A stretch of DNA of 64,000 nt from Defluviitaleaceae bacterium (GTDB lineage Bacteria; Bacillota; Clostridia; Lachnospirales; WQUN01): NCBI GenBank assembly GCA_009781765.1, contig WQVC01000002.1, positions 1 through 64,000 on the forward strand, in the 5' to 3' direction. The notes under the pieces are model-generated. The model was not told the origin of the DNA. It searched no databases and saw only the letters and a list, made by a program, of their open reading frames with translations. Positions 32,832 to 40,726 of the stretch are shown one piece after another. Within the stretch, counting starts at the first letter, position 1, and each line of letters begins with the position of its first letter. The position numbers were made by a program, and so were the translations under genes.

Positions 32832-33873
32832 GCGCGGACTTTTTTTTATGCTTTTTTTGGTGCTGTACAAAATTGCTTATTTGGTGATTTATTCGAATTT
32901 GCGTGTTGCCGGTATTGCTCCCGGATTTCTTGCGTCGCTGTGGTTTCAGATGTTTTTTCAGATTACCGCCTTGCTTTTGCCGCTTGCGATTTGGCTTGCG
33001 TTTTTCCGCGAAAGAGTTAATCAACATTTGCCGCACATGCGGCTCGGAAAAACAAATCTGCTTTACATTGCCGGGTTGAGCATTTTTTTGCAGCCCGTTC
33101 TGATGATTATTTCCGGCTTGACGAACTTGATTTTTCCCAATGAAATAGCTCAATTTGTTATGGGGCAGGTTGAGTATCCGTTTTGGGTACTCATTTTGGT
33201 TGTCGCGATTACCCCCGCAATTTGCGAAGAAGTTGTTTTTCGCGGATACATCCAATCAACTTTCAAGGGCAAGCCGTTTTGGATTGCGGCTCTGATTAAC
33301 GGGTTACTTTTCGCAATATTTCATTTTAACGCACATCAATTTTTTTTCACTTTTTTCGCGGGAATATTTTTTGCCTATATTGTTCACGCGACACGAAGCA
33401 TTCGTGCGGCTGTGATTTCGCATTTCATTTTAAATGCGTCGCAGGTTACGATTATGTGGATTTTGATGAATATGCCGGTCGAAGAAGAGTATTATCCCGG
33501 CGATATATATTTCGACGCCCCGCCTGAAATTGCCGACCCGGCAATAATCGGCGCGATTGTTTTTATAATTTTGTTCGCGTTTATTTTAATCGGTTCAAGC
33601 GTTGTTTCGATTTACCTGTTTCGCGGTTTCGTTCGGCATAATAAAAAGCGCGTTGATGATTACAACGCGAAAACAGAAGCCGAGGAATCATCGGAACATG
33701 CCGGAGAACTCGGAGAGGCAGCGGAAACAGAAGAGACAGCGGAAGAGCCGGAAGCACCGGAAGCATCCGCGCCTGCAAACGAAACGCCGGCTGAAAAGCG
33801 AAAAAATTTTTTTGTCGATGGCGCGATTATTTTGGCAATCGTTGCAGTGTATGTATTTATAATTTTCGCATAG
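32821..33873 (+). CDS. CPBP-family intramembrane protease (CAAX/Abi type)
   Basis: Membrane glutamic protease related to Rce1. 350 residues with about eight membrane segments. Motif 1 EEVVFRGYIQ near residue 137 (Glu-Glu-x3-Arg), motif 2 with FAIFHFNAHQ near 163, motif 3 SHFILNASQ near 205; all catalytic residues are present. After the last core segment comes an acidic Glu/Pro/Ala spacer (about 275-325) and an extra C-terminal membrane segment (about 333-350), which is not part of the usual fold. In Bacteria the family includes bacteriocin self-immunity and protein-maturation enzymes; nothing here indicates a bacteriocin. Starts inside the previous gene. Confidence 0.9.
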   Translation: MMHRRGLFFMLFLVLYKIAYLVIYSNLRVAGIAPGFLASLWFQMFFQITALLLPLAIWLAFFRERVNQHLPHMRLGKTNLLYIAGLSIFLQPVLMIISGLTNLIFPNEIAQFVMGQVEYPFWVLILVVAITPAICEEVVFRGYIQSTFKGKPFWIAALINGLLFAIFHFNAHQFFFTFFAGIFFAYIVHATRSIRAAVISHFILNASQVTIMWILMNMPVEEEYYPGDIYFDAPPEIADPAIIGAIVFIILFAFILIGSSVVSIYLFRGFVRHNKKRVDDYNAKTEAEESSEHAGELGEAAETEETAEEPEAPEASAPANETPAEKRKNFFVDGAIILAIVAVYVFIIFA

Positions 33874-34282
33874 GATGAAGTAGGGGATTTGCGTACATTT
33901 AACCCTTTAAAAAGGAAGACCCGACCTCAGGGGGGGGATGAGGTCGGGCTTTGAGGGGGGATATTTAGTTGTTCCCTAAACGGAAGTTTTAGGTCACGCT
34001 TATAATATTTGCCGGATTTAACAAAAATATACACAGCGTTAAAAAAAATTTTTTTTAATAAAGTTTTTTTATAATTCAGAAATTTTCGAAGCGGGATTAT
34101 TGGCTTGCCGAGCGGCGCAAATCGACATAATTCTTGTAAATGTTTCAATTCGTTTACAAAAACTAAAAAAAGTACAAATACTCCGGACTCAGTCCATGTA
34201 TGGGATTAACTTCCACGTGTATAATTTGCGTGTTATCTGCGGAAATGTGGGTAAATTAACAACAATATTAAGGAGGAGATTT
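33874..34282 (+). other. long leader region of the secreted-protein operon
   Basis: A terminator at 33920-33948 (CCCGACCTCA / TGAGGTCGGG, loop of eight G and A) ends the upstream operon. The rest is very A/T-rich with an A8/T8 run near 34040-34055. TATAAT at about 34221-34226 is a likely -10. 33960-34220 holds no ORF with a ribosome site and no riboswitch I can recognise. Confidence 0.5.
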
Positions 34283-35992
34283 ATGATGAAGTACAAATTC
34301 GCGAAGCGCGCAATCGCGCTTGCACTGAGCCTCACACTTGTTGTATCGTTGTTCGCGCCGATGGTGGTTTTTGCGAACGACACCGTAGTGTTCCAACTTG
34401 CAACAGACCCCTCTGTTCAAGTACAACCGGCGGGCGCAATTGAACACAGCGTTCTTGAAGACTCGCCCTACCTGCATCCCGCAGGCAATCCGGAATTTGA
34501 ACTCGTGGATAACCCCCACGGCAACGGTCACGCAATCAGAGTTACCAACAGCAGACAAAATCACTACACCACAGACATTCATTTCACAAAAGACGGCTTT
34601 AACCTTTCAAGCGGACAGTACACGATTCGCGTTCGCGCGAATGCGGAAGCAGGCTTTTGGATTTCTCACACCGACAGCCCTTGGAGTGTACTTGCCGGCG
34701 CGGATGCTATGGGCGAATACATGGAACTCACCCATACATTTACGGTTGGCGGACTCGGTTCGGGCAATCGCGGTTTGAGAATCGCATCCAACAGCCCCGA
34801 ATACACAATTTATGAAATCGTAATCGCGCGCGGAACAAGCATCCCCGCAAATCTTCCCGAATTTGCCGGCGTTCCCGACGTTGTTGCTGATGACGTTGAT
34901 GACGTCGAAGAATACGTTGAAGACGACAACGGCTACGTCGAAGACGACGACTACTACGTTGAAGATTACGACGACGAAGACTACGTTGACGAAGACGACG
35001 ATGAACCCTACGTTCCTTATGTACCCACAGTTGTCGAAGAACCGGAAGCTCCCGCTGCCGAAAGCGTTGTAATCCAACTTACAATCGGCAACGAAACAGC
35101 AATGGTGAACGGTCAGGCCATGACCCTCGACGCTGCTCCTTTCACAACGGAAGACTGGAGAACCATGGTCCCCTTGCGCTTTATCGGCGACGCCCTGCCC
35201 GGCGCGGAAGTCGATTGGGTTGCCGCTACGGAAACCGCAGTCGTTACGTTAGCTGACGGCAGAGTGCTTGAAATCGTTCTCGGTCAAGAGTTGCCCGGCG
35301 GAATGGGTGCGGCAATTTCTCGCGACTGGCGCACATTCGTGCCTGTTCGTTTCGTAGCCGAGCAAATGGGCGCAACAACCGACTGGGACGGCGATACTTC
35401 AACCGTAACAATTGTTTTCGGCGACGCACCGGCAACCGTTGCACCTCCCGTTGTACAACCGCCGGCAGGGCCTCCCGCCGCAGGTGACGCCGATTCCGAA
35501 GGCATCTTTGCAACAACCACCGAAGACGGCGACGAAGTTTCCGGCGCAATGGTAGTGCTCGGCGCAGGCGACGATGTTTGGCCGTTCGCAGGCGCAGACG
35601 CAGAAGGCGCACGTGCGTTTGAACCCGTTCCGGGGCAAACCTATCGCGTTTCCTTCAACGTAACAAACAGAGGCGCGCAAGGTTGGCGCGTTCGTTGGGC
35701 GAGAAGCACAAACCTTTTCGGCGACAACACCACTGGCGATTACGCCGTTGTAAACAACTATCCGGTTTCAACCGGCGCGGTTGCAACGGTTGTTCCCGCG
35801 CTCTTTAACCAAGACGTTTCCCCCTCGGGAACGTACACCTTGGTTGTGGACGTTACTCTCGACGCCAACGCACAAGCCGACGGCTTAATCGGAAACGTCG
35901 GGCTTACCGGCTTGTACGGAAGCCACGAGTTTACCGTAAACTGGGTAAGCGTAGAGCAAGGCGGCGACACTCTTGCATTTTGGCAAAGATAA
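34283..35992 (+). CDS. secreted protein: CBM-like domain, acidic linker, copper amine oxidase-N (stalk) domain, C-terminal sandwich domain
   Basis: 569 residues, first gene of a four-gene operon. Signal peptide (about 1-33, ending VVFAND). Domain 1 (about 35-190) is a beta-sandwich-like module also present twice in the next protein. Then an Asp/Glu/Tyr-only linker (about 200-260). Domain 2 (about 275-400) is a duplicated copper-amine-oxidase N-terminal/stalk domain with WRTMVPLRFIGDAL and WRTFVPVRFVAEQMGA, widespread on clostridial surfaces. Domain 3 (about 420-565) with GWRVRWARSTNLFGDNT is shared with the fourth protein of the operon. No LPxTG, SLH or lipobox, so it is either released or held by its stalk domain. 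Ligands unknown. Start follows AGGAGG. Confidence 0.75.
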   Translation: MMKYKFAKRAIALALSLTLVVSLFAPMVVFANDTVVFQLATDPSVQVQPAGAIEHSVLEDSPYLHPAGNPEFELVDNPHGNGHAIRVTNSRQNHYTTDIHFTKDGFNLSSGQYTIRVRANAEAGFWISHTDSPWSVLAGADAMGEYMELTHTFTVGGLGSGNRGLRIASNSPEYTIYEIVIARGTSIPANLPEFAGVPDVVADDVDDVEEYVEDDNGYVEDDDYYVEDYDDEDYVDEDDDEPYVPYVPTVVEEPEAPAAESVVIQLTIGNETAMVNGQAMTLDAAPFTTEDWRTMVPLRFIGDALPGAEVDWVAATETAVVTLADGRVLEIVLGQELPGGMGAAISRDWRTFVPVRFVAEQMGATTDWDGDTSTVTIVFGDAPATVAPPVVQPPAGPPAAGDADSEGIFATTTEDGDEVSGAMVVLGAGDDVWPFAGADAEGARAFEPVPGQTYRVSFNVTNRGAQGWRVRWARSTNLFGDNTTGDYAVVNNYPVSTGAVATVVPALFNQDVSPSGTYTLVVDVTLDANAQADGLIGNVGLTGLYGSHEFTVNWVSVEQGGDTLAFWQR

Positions 35993-36006
35993 AAATTTAT
36001 GCGTAA

Positions 36007-36043
36007 ACGGGAGAGCAGACTTCGTTGGAGGTCTGCTCTTCCG
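36007..36043 (+). terminator. intercistronic hairpin
   Basis: AGAGCAGAC (36012-36020) with GTCTGCTCT (36031-36039), extended by ACGG/CCGT. No T run; likely a processing or stabilising stem between the first two genes of the operon. Confidence 0.6.
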
Positions 36044-36072
36044 TAACATAAAAATATGAGAGGATTTGCAAA

Positions 36073-37494
36073 ATGAAAAAATTTTTGTTATTGGCAGCAT
36101 TGATTGTATTTTCCCTCGCCTTTATGACGGCGTGCGGAGGAGATGACGAACCGGAGACTGTAGACACCAACATTGAAATCGACCAAATTGAGGACGTCAC
36201 ACAAGACCCCGACGAATCCGAAACCATCGAACCCGGCGGCGAACCCGACCCCGTCAACGGTTACGATGAAAACGGATACGAAAACGGCGAACATGGCGAA
36301 AACGGTTACAACGAAAATGGGTACGAGAACGGCGACCCCGACGAAAACGGCGATGAAGACCCCGCTAACGGCGACGATGACAATGGCGACGAAGAACCCG
36401 AGCCTGAGCCCGAACCGGAACCCGAACCCGAACCCGCACCTCCGCAAGTAGTGCTTCCCGCACGTCCTGCAGGAGTTGTATGGTCGCTTTCAACCGACGA
36501 ATATTTCCAAAACATGCCCGTAGGAACACGCGGCAGCAGTGAAGACGTATTAACAACCGAATATTTGTTGGGCGCAGGAAGCCCGACCTTCCGCGTAATT
36601 GAAAATCCGCGCGGCGGCGTTGCCCTTCGCATCGACAATCGCGAAGCCAACTACCATGCGGTTGACATCGTTACGCCCGCGCTTAACCTCAACACGAGCG
36701 CGAACTCCTACGAGTTGACCGTTCACGGTTCTCTTTCCGAAGCCGGCAACATGACGGTCAGCGGCGGCGACTCTCCGTGGACCGGATTCTTCACGAACGC
36801 CGCAAGCGGTGCGTTCACCTTCACGGAAACAATCACTGCTTCCACAATTTCAGGCGCAGGCAGCCGCGGACTTTTGCGCATTTCCGCAAACAACATGGGC
36901 AACATCGAAATTCACGAAATAGTAATACGCCGTGTTGATTTGGTTGTTCCGCAGCAAGTTACAGTACCCGCACTTCCCGCAAACGTCGTTTACGCAATGC
37001 GTTCCGACGAGCTTCTCCAAGCCGTACCCGTCGGAACACAAGGCTCGGCGACTGTATTGTACACGCCGCATATCATGGATTCCGGAAGCCCCTCCATTGA
37101 AGCTATCGCTTCTCCCCAAGGCGGCGTCGGTATTCGCGTAGGAAATCGTTCTGCCGACTGGCACACGCTTGACATCATGTTTGCTGAAATGGGTCTTAAC
37201 CTTGCCGCAAACAGCTATACAATCGTTGTTACCGGCAGCGTTGCAAACGCACCCGAAGGCAGCACCGTTGATATTATGGGCACCGGCGGCGGTTGGTTGC
37301 GCTTCAACAGGCCCGGCGAAGATAACGCAGGCGTTCCCATTTCCGGCTCAACAACATTTACAGCCACCGCTGTTATAAACGCTGCGGCGTTTGACGAACA
37401 CGGCGGCGAAAGACACCGCGTTCGCTTTGCAATCGGCGGCGAAGGCTCACAACTTCCGTACAATGTCTACAATATAACCGTAACCAGAAACTAA
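36073..37494 (+). CDS. surface lipoprotein with two CBM-like repeats
   Basis: 473 residues. Lipobox MTAC at about residue 21, then a ~110-residue low-complexity acidic spacer rich in Glu, Asp, Asn, Gly and Pro with repeats like ENGYENGE and PEPEPEPE, then two ~150-residue beta-rich repeats (about 135-285 and 300-470). The repeats share VVWSLSTDE / VVYAMRSDE openings, a NP/SP-Q/R-GGV segment, and NYHAVDI / DWHTLDI cores, and are homologous to domain 1 of the preceding protein. The pattern is reminiscent of carbohydrate-binding modules but no family can be named. Sits in the operon with three other secreted proteins. Confidence 0.7.
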   Translation: MKKFLLLAALIVFSLAFMTACGGDDEPETVDTNIEIDQIEDVTQDPDESETIEPGGEPDPVNGYDENGYENGEHGENGYNENGYENGDPDENGDEDPANGDDDNGDEEPEPEPEPEPEPEPAPPQVVLPARPAGVVWSLSTDEYFQNMPVGTRGSSEDVLTTEYLLGAGSPTFRVIENPRGGVALRIDNREANYHAVDIVTPALNLNTSANSYELTVHGSLSEAGNMTVSGGDSPWTGFFTNAASGAFTFTETITASTISGAGSRGLLRISANNMGNIEIHEIVIRRVDLVVPQQVTVPALPANVVYAMRSDELLQAVPVGTQGSATVLYTPHIMDSGSPSIEAIASPQGGVGIRVGNRSADWHTLDIMFAEMGLNLAANSYTIVVTGSVANAPEGSTVDIMGTGGGWLRFNRPGEDNAGVPISGSTTFTATAVINAAAFDEHGGERHRVRFAIGGEGSQLPYNVYNITVTRN

Positions 37495-37509
37495 AAGGAG
37501 AGATTTGCA

Positions 37510-38280
37510 ATGAAAAAATTTTTTGCACTTACTCTTGTCTTGATGCTTGCGGCTTTTGCGTTCACGGCTTGCGCTTGTGATGATGCTACTGAAAATGTCG
37601 TGATTAACGACCCCGTTATCGAAGATGACCCGGTTGTTGAAGAACCTCCGGTAATCGAAGATGACCCTGTTATTGAGGACGACCCGATTGTCGAAGACGA
37701 CCCTGTTATTGAAGATGACCCGGCAGTCGAGGACGACCCCGTTATTGAAGATGACCCCGCTGTTGAGGACGACCCGGTGGTTGAAGAACCGCCCGCAGTC
37801 GAGGACGACCCGGTTGTTGAAGACGACCCCGTGGTCGAAGAGCCTCCTGCTCCCGCAGGTCCTCCTGCCGGTTACGATTTCGTGTGGAATCTCGGTGGTT
37901 TCGACTATCCCCATAACTGGGCACCCGGTTGGAACACCGACGGCAGAAGCGGTAACTCGTATCCTCTGCAAATGTCAACATTGGCGGCGGCAACTCATCT
38001 TGTAGTTGTGCTTTCGGAGGAAATCGACTCCGACATCGAACTCGTTCGCATGAGCGACGGTAACGGTTGGAGTTGGACTCAGTCCCCCATCTGGACGCCC
38101 GACGACGGCTTGAGAATTGTTGTTGAATTGCCCAGAATGCGCGGTTGGGCTGATGTTGTCAGCTCCGGGCCGGCATATTTCGGTCTCGGCGGCGTTGGCG
38201 GTTACGAAAGCCATATCGCGGAAGCGTATTTGATTCTTGACCCGTCATACGGCGGCACGGCTGCTCTTCGCCGCAGATAA
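37510..38280 (+). CDS. surface lipoprotein with DDPVVEEP repeat stalk
   Basis: 256 residues. Lipobox FTAC near residue 20; residues ~30-112 are an Asp/Glu-Pro-Val repeat of the kind DDPVVEDDPVIE, a rigid, strongly acidic stalk; then a ~140-residue beta-rich head beginning GYDFVWNLGGFDYPHN with several Trp (GNGWSWTQSPIWTP) that suggest a carbohydrate- or glycan-binding face. The head is not obviously homologous to the other heads in this operon. Strong AAAGGAG ribosome site, 15 bases after the previous stop. Confidence 0.7.
   Translation: MKKFFALTLVLMLAAFAFTACACDDATENVVINDPVIEDDPVVEEPPVIEDDPVIEDDPIVEDDPVIEDDPAVEDDPVIEDDPAVEDDPVVEEPPAVEDDPVVEDDPVVEEPPAPAGPPAGYDFVWNLGGFDYPHNWAPGWNTDGRSGNSYPLQMSTLAAATHLVVVLSEEIDSDIELVRMSDGNGWSWTQSPIWTPDDGLRIVVELPRMRGWADVVSSGPAYFGLGGVGGYESHIAEAYLILDPSYGGTAALRRR
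37600..37855 (+). repeat. minisatellite encoding the acidic stalk
   Basis: About 14 imperfect units of 15-18 bases around GATGACCCGGTTGTTGAAG. Units differ mostly at third codon positions, so the protein repeat is kept while the DNA drifts. Confidence 0.8.
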
Positions 38281-38307
38281 TTTAAAATTCTGAAAGGATT
38301 TTTTACA

Positions 38308-39027
38308 ATGAAAAAACTTTTACTGCTTGCACTTATTTCGATTCTTGCCGCATTTGCGTTTACCGCGTGCGGTAACGAAGAACCCGTTACGCCCGAACCC
38401 CCCATAACAATCGAACCCGATGTTGCTCCTCCCGAGGATGACCCCGTTGTTAACGACCCTCCGGTTGTCGAAGAGACCCCCGATGAAGAGGAAGAATATG
38501 ACGGAATCGGTCTTCTTGTTGCACGCGGCGGCGGCCCCGACGGTGCTGTTACAGGCGCACTTATCGTGATTGGCGAAAGCCACGACGAATGGCCTTTTGC
38601 CACCGGAACGGAAGGCAATGTTCGCGCATTTGACCCCGAACCGGGCGCAACCTATCGCATAACCTACGGCGTAACAAACGAAGGCACCGGCGGTTGGCGC
38701 GTGCGTTGGACAACGAACGTAAATCTTTTCGGCGACAACACGGCAGGCGATTACGCGATTGTAAACGACCATTCGCTTTCGCCGGAAGATGTTGCGACCG
38801 TTATTCCCGCACACTTCAACCAAGACGTATCCCCGACAGGTGCGTATACGTTGGTTGTTGAAATTACGCTCGACGGCGGTCAGGAATTTGACGGCTTAAT
38901 CGGCAATATCGGTCTTACCGGTACAGGCGGAAGCCATGATTTCCGCGTTGATTCCGTAAGAATTGAGCGTCTTCAAGGCGGTCACGGCACTGATGTTGAC
39001 GAGTTACTTCTTGACTGGACTCGGTAA
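38308..39027 (+). CDS. surface lipoprotein with C-terminal domain shared with the first operon gene
   Basis: 239 residues. Lipobox FTAC near residue 20, acidic Pro-rich spacer (about 25-65), then one domain (about 75-225) clearly homologous to the last domain of the protein at 34283: both have GWRVRW, NLFGDNT.GDYA, FNQDVSP.G.YTLVV and GLIGN.GLTG with GSH. The similarity is high over ~140 residues, so the two arose by recent duplication. Only the anchor differs: lipid here, stalk domain there. Last gene of the operon; two family D terminators follow. Confidence 0.72.
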   Translation: MKKLLLLALISILAAFAFTACGNEEPVTPEPPITIEPDVAPPEDDPVVNDPPVVEETPDEEEEYDGIGLLVARGGGPDGAVTGALIVIGESHDEWPFATGTEGNVRAFDPEPGATYRITYGVTNEGTGGWRVRWTTNVNLFGDNTAGDYAIVNDHSLSPEDVATVIPAHFNQDVSPTGAYTLVVEITLDGGQEFDGLIGNIGLTGTGGSHDFRVDSVRIERLQGGHGTDVDELLLDWTR

Positions 39028-39328
39028 TATGTAGTTTTTTGGGCATCGCCCCAAACCCTCTCGTGTGCTTCGTACGCTGACCGGGCGGCCGGGTCTGCCC
39101 CACGAACTTTTTGAAGGGTGGCGCGGGAAACATTCGCTTCGCTCATTGCGTCCTTTAAAAGTTCGATAAAAACAACAAAAAAATCGCGCATTCGCGCGAT
39201 TTTTTATTGCAAAGAAAATTGTTCCGGCAACAAAAAATCGCGCGAATGCGCGATTTTTAAGAAAGTTTTTGTCAAACTTTTTCCAAAAAGTTTGCGGGGT
39301 TCGAGGGCGAAGTCCCCGCAAATCCCAA
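39028..39328. repeat. family D compound module between the secreted operon and ftsZ
   Basis: No gene. CATCGCCCC/CTCTCGTG and GACCGGGCGGCCGGG block (39048-39090) related to 20080 and 52570, AACATTCGCTTCGCTCATTG (39129-39148), then two tandem terminators: AAAAAAATCGCGC-ATTC-GCGCGATTTTTT (39177-39205) and AAAATCGCGC-GAAT-GCGCGATTTT (39234-39257), a CAAACTTTTTCCAAAAAGTTTG stem (39273-39294) and GCGGGG...CCCCGC. Serves both convergent units. Confidence 0.75.
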
Positions 39329-40516
39329 TTATCTGTCAGTGCGTTTTTTCCAATCACGGAGAAAAGGCGGGGTCATATCTTCGTTTATTAAGCGGAAATT
39401 CGATTCGCGAATGGGTCTTAATTCTTCGCGTTCGTCCATGGCAACCTGAATATCGGGCGGTGCGTCGGAGTGCGAGTTGACGTGCGGCGAATGGGGCGAA
39501 TGCTGTGTATAGGGGTCGGCGGCGGCGCGGGGTGGGGGAATTGTGTTTGCGGACAATGCCGGCGTTTCGTCGAGACCGGTTGCAACAATTGTTACGCGCA
39601 CCTCATCCTTGAGGGAATCGTCGATTGTCGCGCCGAACATTACAACCGCGTCGGGGTCGAGTGCGCCTCCGACAAAGTTTGCCGCCGACGAAATGTCGCG
39701 CAGTCCCATACTCTGGTCGCCGGTGAAGCTGATTATTACAGCCTTCGCGCCGCTTATGGAGGTTTCTAAAAGCGGGCTGTTGATGGCCTCTCTGATTGCG
39801 GTTTCGATTTTATTTTTGCCGGACGCGCGGCCGATGCCCATGTGCGCAATGCCTTGGTCTTCCATGACGGTGCGAACGTCGGCAAAGTCGAGATTTACGA
39901 GACCGTCGTCCAAAATTACGCCGCTTATTCCGACAACACCCTGGTGCAAAACTTCATCGGCACGACGAAATGCGTCAACCAAAGAAACATCGTCGCCGAC
40001 GATGGAAAGCAGGCGTTCGTTCGGGATTATTACAAGGGTATCAACATTTTTTCGGAGCTCGCTGATGCCGGCAAGGGCGTTTCTCATTCGCGGGCCGCCC
40101 TCAAAGGTGAAGGGTTTTGTCACAACGCCAACAGTGAGAATGCCCATTTCGCGAGCGATTGTTGCAATTACGGGAGCTGCGCCTGTTCCGGTGCCGCCGC
40201 CCATTCCGGCAGTAATGAACAACAAATCGGTGTTATCAATGGCTTTTGCAAGGATATCGCGTGTTTCTTCGGCGGCACGACGGCCGATTTCCGGCTTGCC
40301 TCCCGCTCCTAACCCGCGCGTCGATTTCTCGCCGAGTTGTATTGTGAATGCAGCCTTCGATTTTGTCAACGCTTTGTGGTCTGTGTTTGCGGAGATAAAT
40401 TCGATGTTTTGTACGCCGTCTTCAACCATGCGGTCAACAGCGTTATTTCCGCCTCCGCCGACACCGATTACCTTAATCCGTGCTTTTAAATCGAGCGTAT
40501 TGTCAATATCTATCAA
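39329..40516 (-). CDS. ftsZ: cell division protein FtsZ
   Basis: Tubulin-like GTPase that forms the division ring. 395 residues. GTP-binding loops GVGGGGNNAVDRM (about 17-30), NTDHKAL and the tubulin signature GGGTGTGAAPV (about 104-114); T7 loop with NLDFADVRTVM near 205. A Pro/His/Ser-rich variable linker (about 320-375) leads to the C-terminal peptide MTPPFLRDWKKR, the docking site for FtsA/ZapA-type partners. The start codon is TTG at 40516 with GGGGGG eight bases upstream; no better start exists. It is alone, away from the usual ftsA-ftsZ cluster. Promoter at 40562-40590. Confidence 0.97.
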   Translation of the reverse strand: MIDIDNTLDLKARIKVIGVGGGGNNAVDRMVEDGVQNIEFISANTDHKALTKSKAAFTIQLGEKSTRGLGAGGKPEIGRRAAEETRDILAKAIDNTDLLFITAGMGGGTGTGAAPVIATIAREMGILTVGVVTKPFTFEGGPRMRNALAGISELRKNVDTLVIIPNERLLSIVGDDVSLVDAFRRADEVLHQGVVGISGVILDDGLVNLDFADVRTVMEDQGIAHMGIGRASGKNKIETAIREAINSPLLETSISGAKAVIISFTGDQSMGLRDISSAANFVGGALDPDAVVMFGATIDDSLKDEVRVTIVATGLDETPALSANTIPPPRAAADPYTQHSPHSPHVNSHSDAPPDIQVAMDEREELRPIRESNFRLINEDMTPPFLRDWKKRTDR

Positions 40517-40561
40517 TGTGGGAACCCCCCAACAGATTTTTTTATTCTTTTACCGAGTAGT

Positions 40562-40590
40562 ATAATACAGAAAAAAGAACAGCCTGTCTA
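40562..40590 (-). promoter_or_regulatory. ftsZ promoter
   Basis: Minus strand TAGACA (40590-40585), 17 bases, TATTAT (40567-40562). Confidence 0.65.
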
Positions 40591-40623
40591 TAGTTTAACA
40601 TGGAAATAAACTTTCAACACTTT

Positions 40624-40653
40624 CTATTTGGTAGCTGAGCGGTTACCGAATAG
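40624..40653. repeat. family A hairpin, copy 5
   Basis: CTATTTGGTA (40624-40633) with TACCGAATAG (40644-40653), one G-U pair, loop GCTGAGCGGT. Lies between the divergent ftsZ and pyk promoters with no T run. Confidence 0.8.
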
Positions 40654-40691
40654 GTTTTCAAAAATTTTTTCCGCCGAGATAAATTTTGTGG

Positions 40692-40697
40692 TATACT
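40692..40697 (+). promoter_or_regulatory. pyk -10 box
   Basis: TATACT at 40692-40697; no clear -35. Confidence 0.45.
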
Positions 40698-40726
40698 GGA
40701 GAAAATGAACCATGGGGAGGCACAAA

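Noticed and set aside
33960-34282. Riboswitch search in the long leader of the secreted operon
   Set aside because: No recognisable cyclic-di-GMP, cobalamin or other aptamer; only A/T-rich sequence and a -10 box.
37600-37855. Regular repeats that could suggest a CRISPR array
   Set aside because: Units are contiguous without spacers, in frame and within a lipoprotein gene.
39543-40565. Long plus-strand reading frame (340 codons) opposite ftsZ
   Set aside because: Runs fully antisense to the strongly conserved ftsZ, has no ribosome site and Ser/Pro/Arg-rich composition typical of reverse-strand reading of a codon-biased gene.
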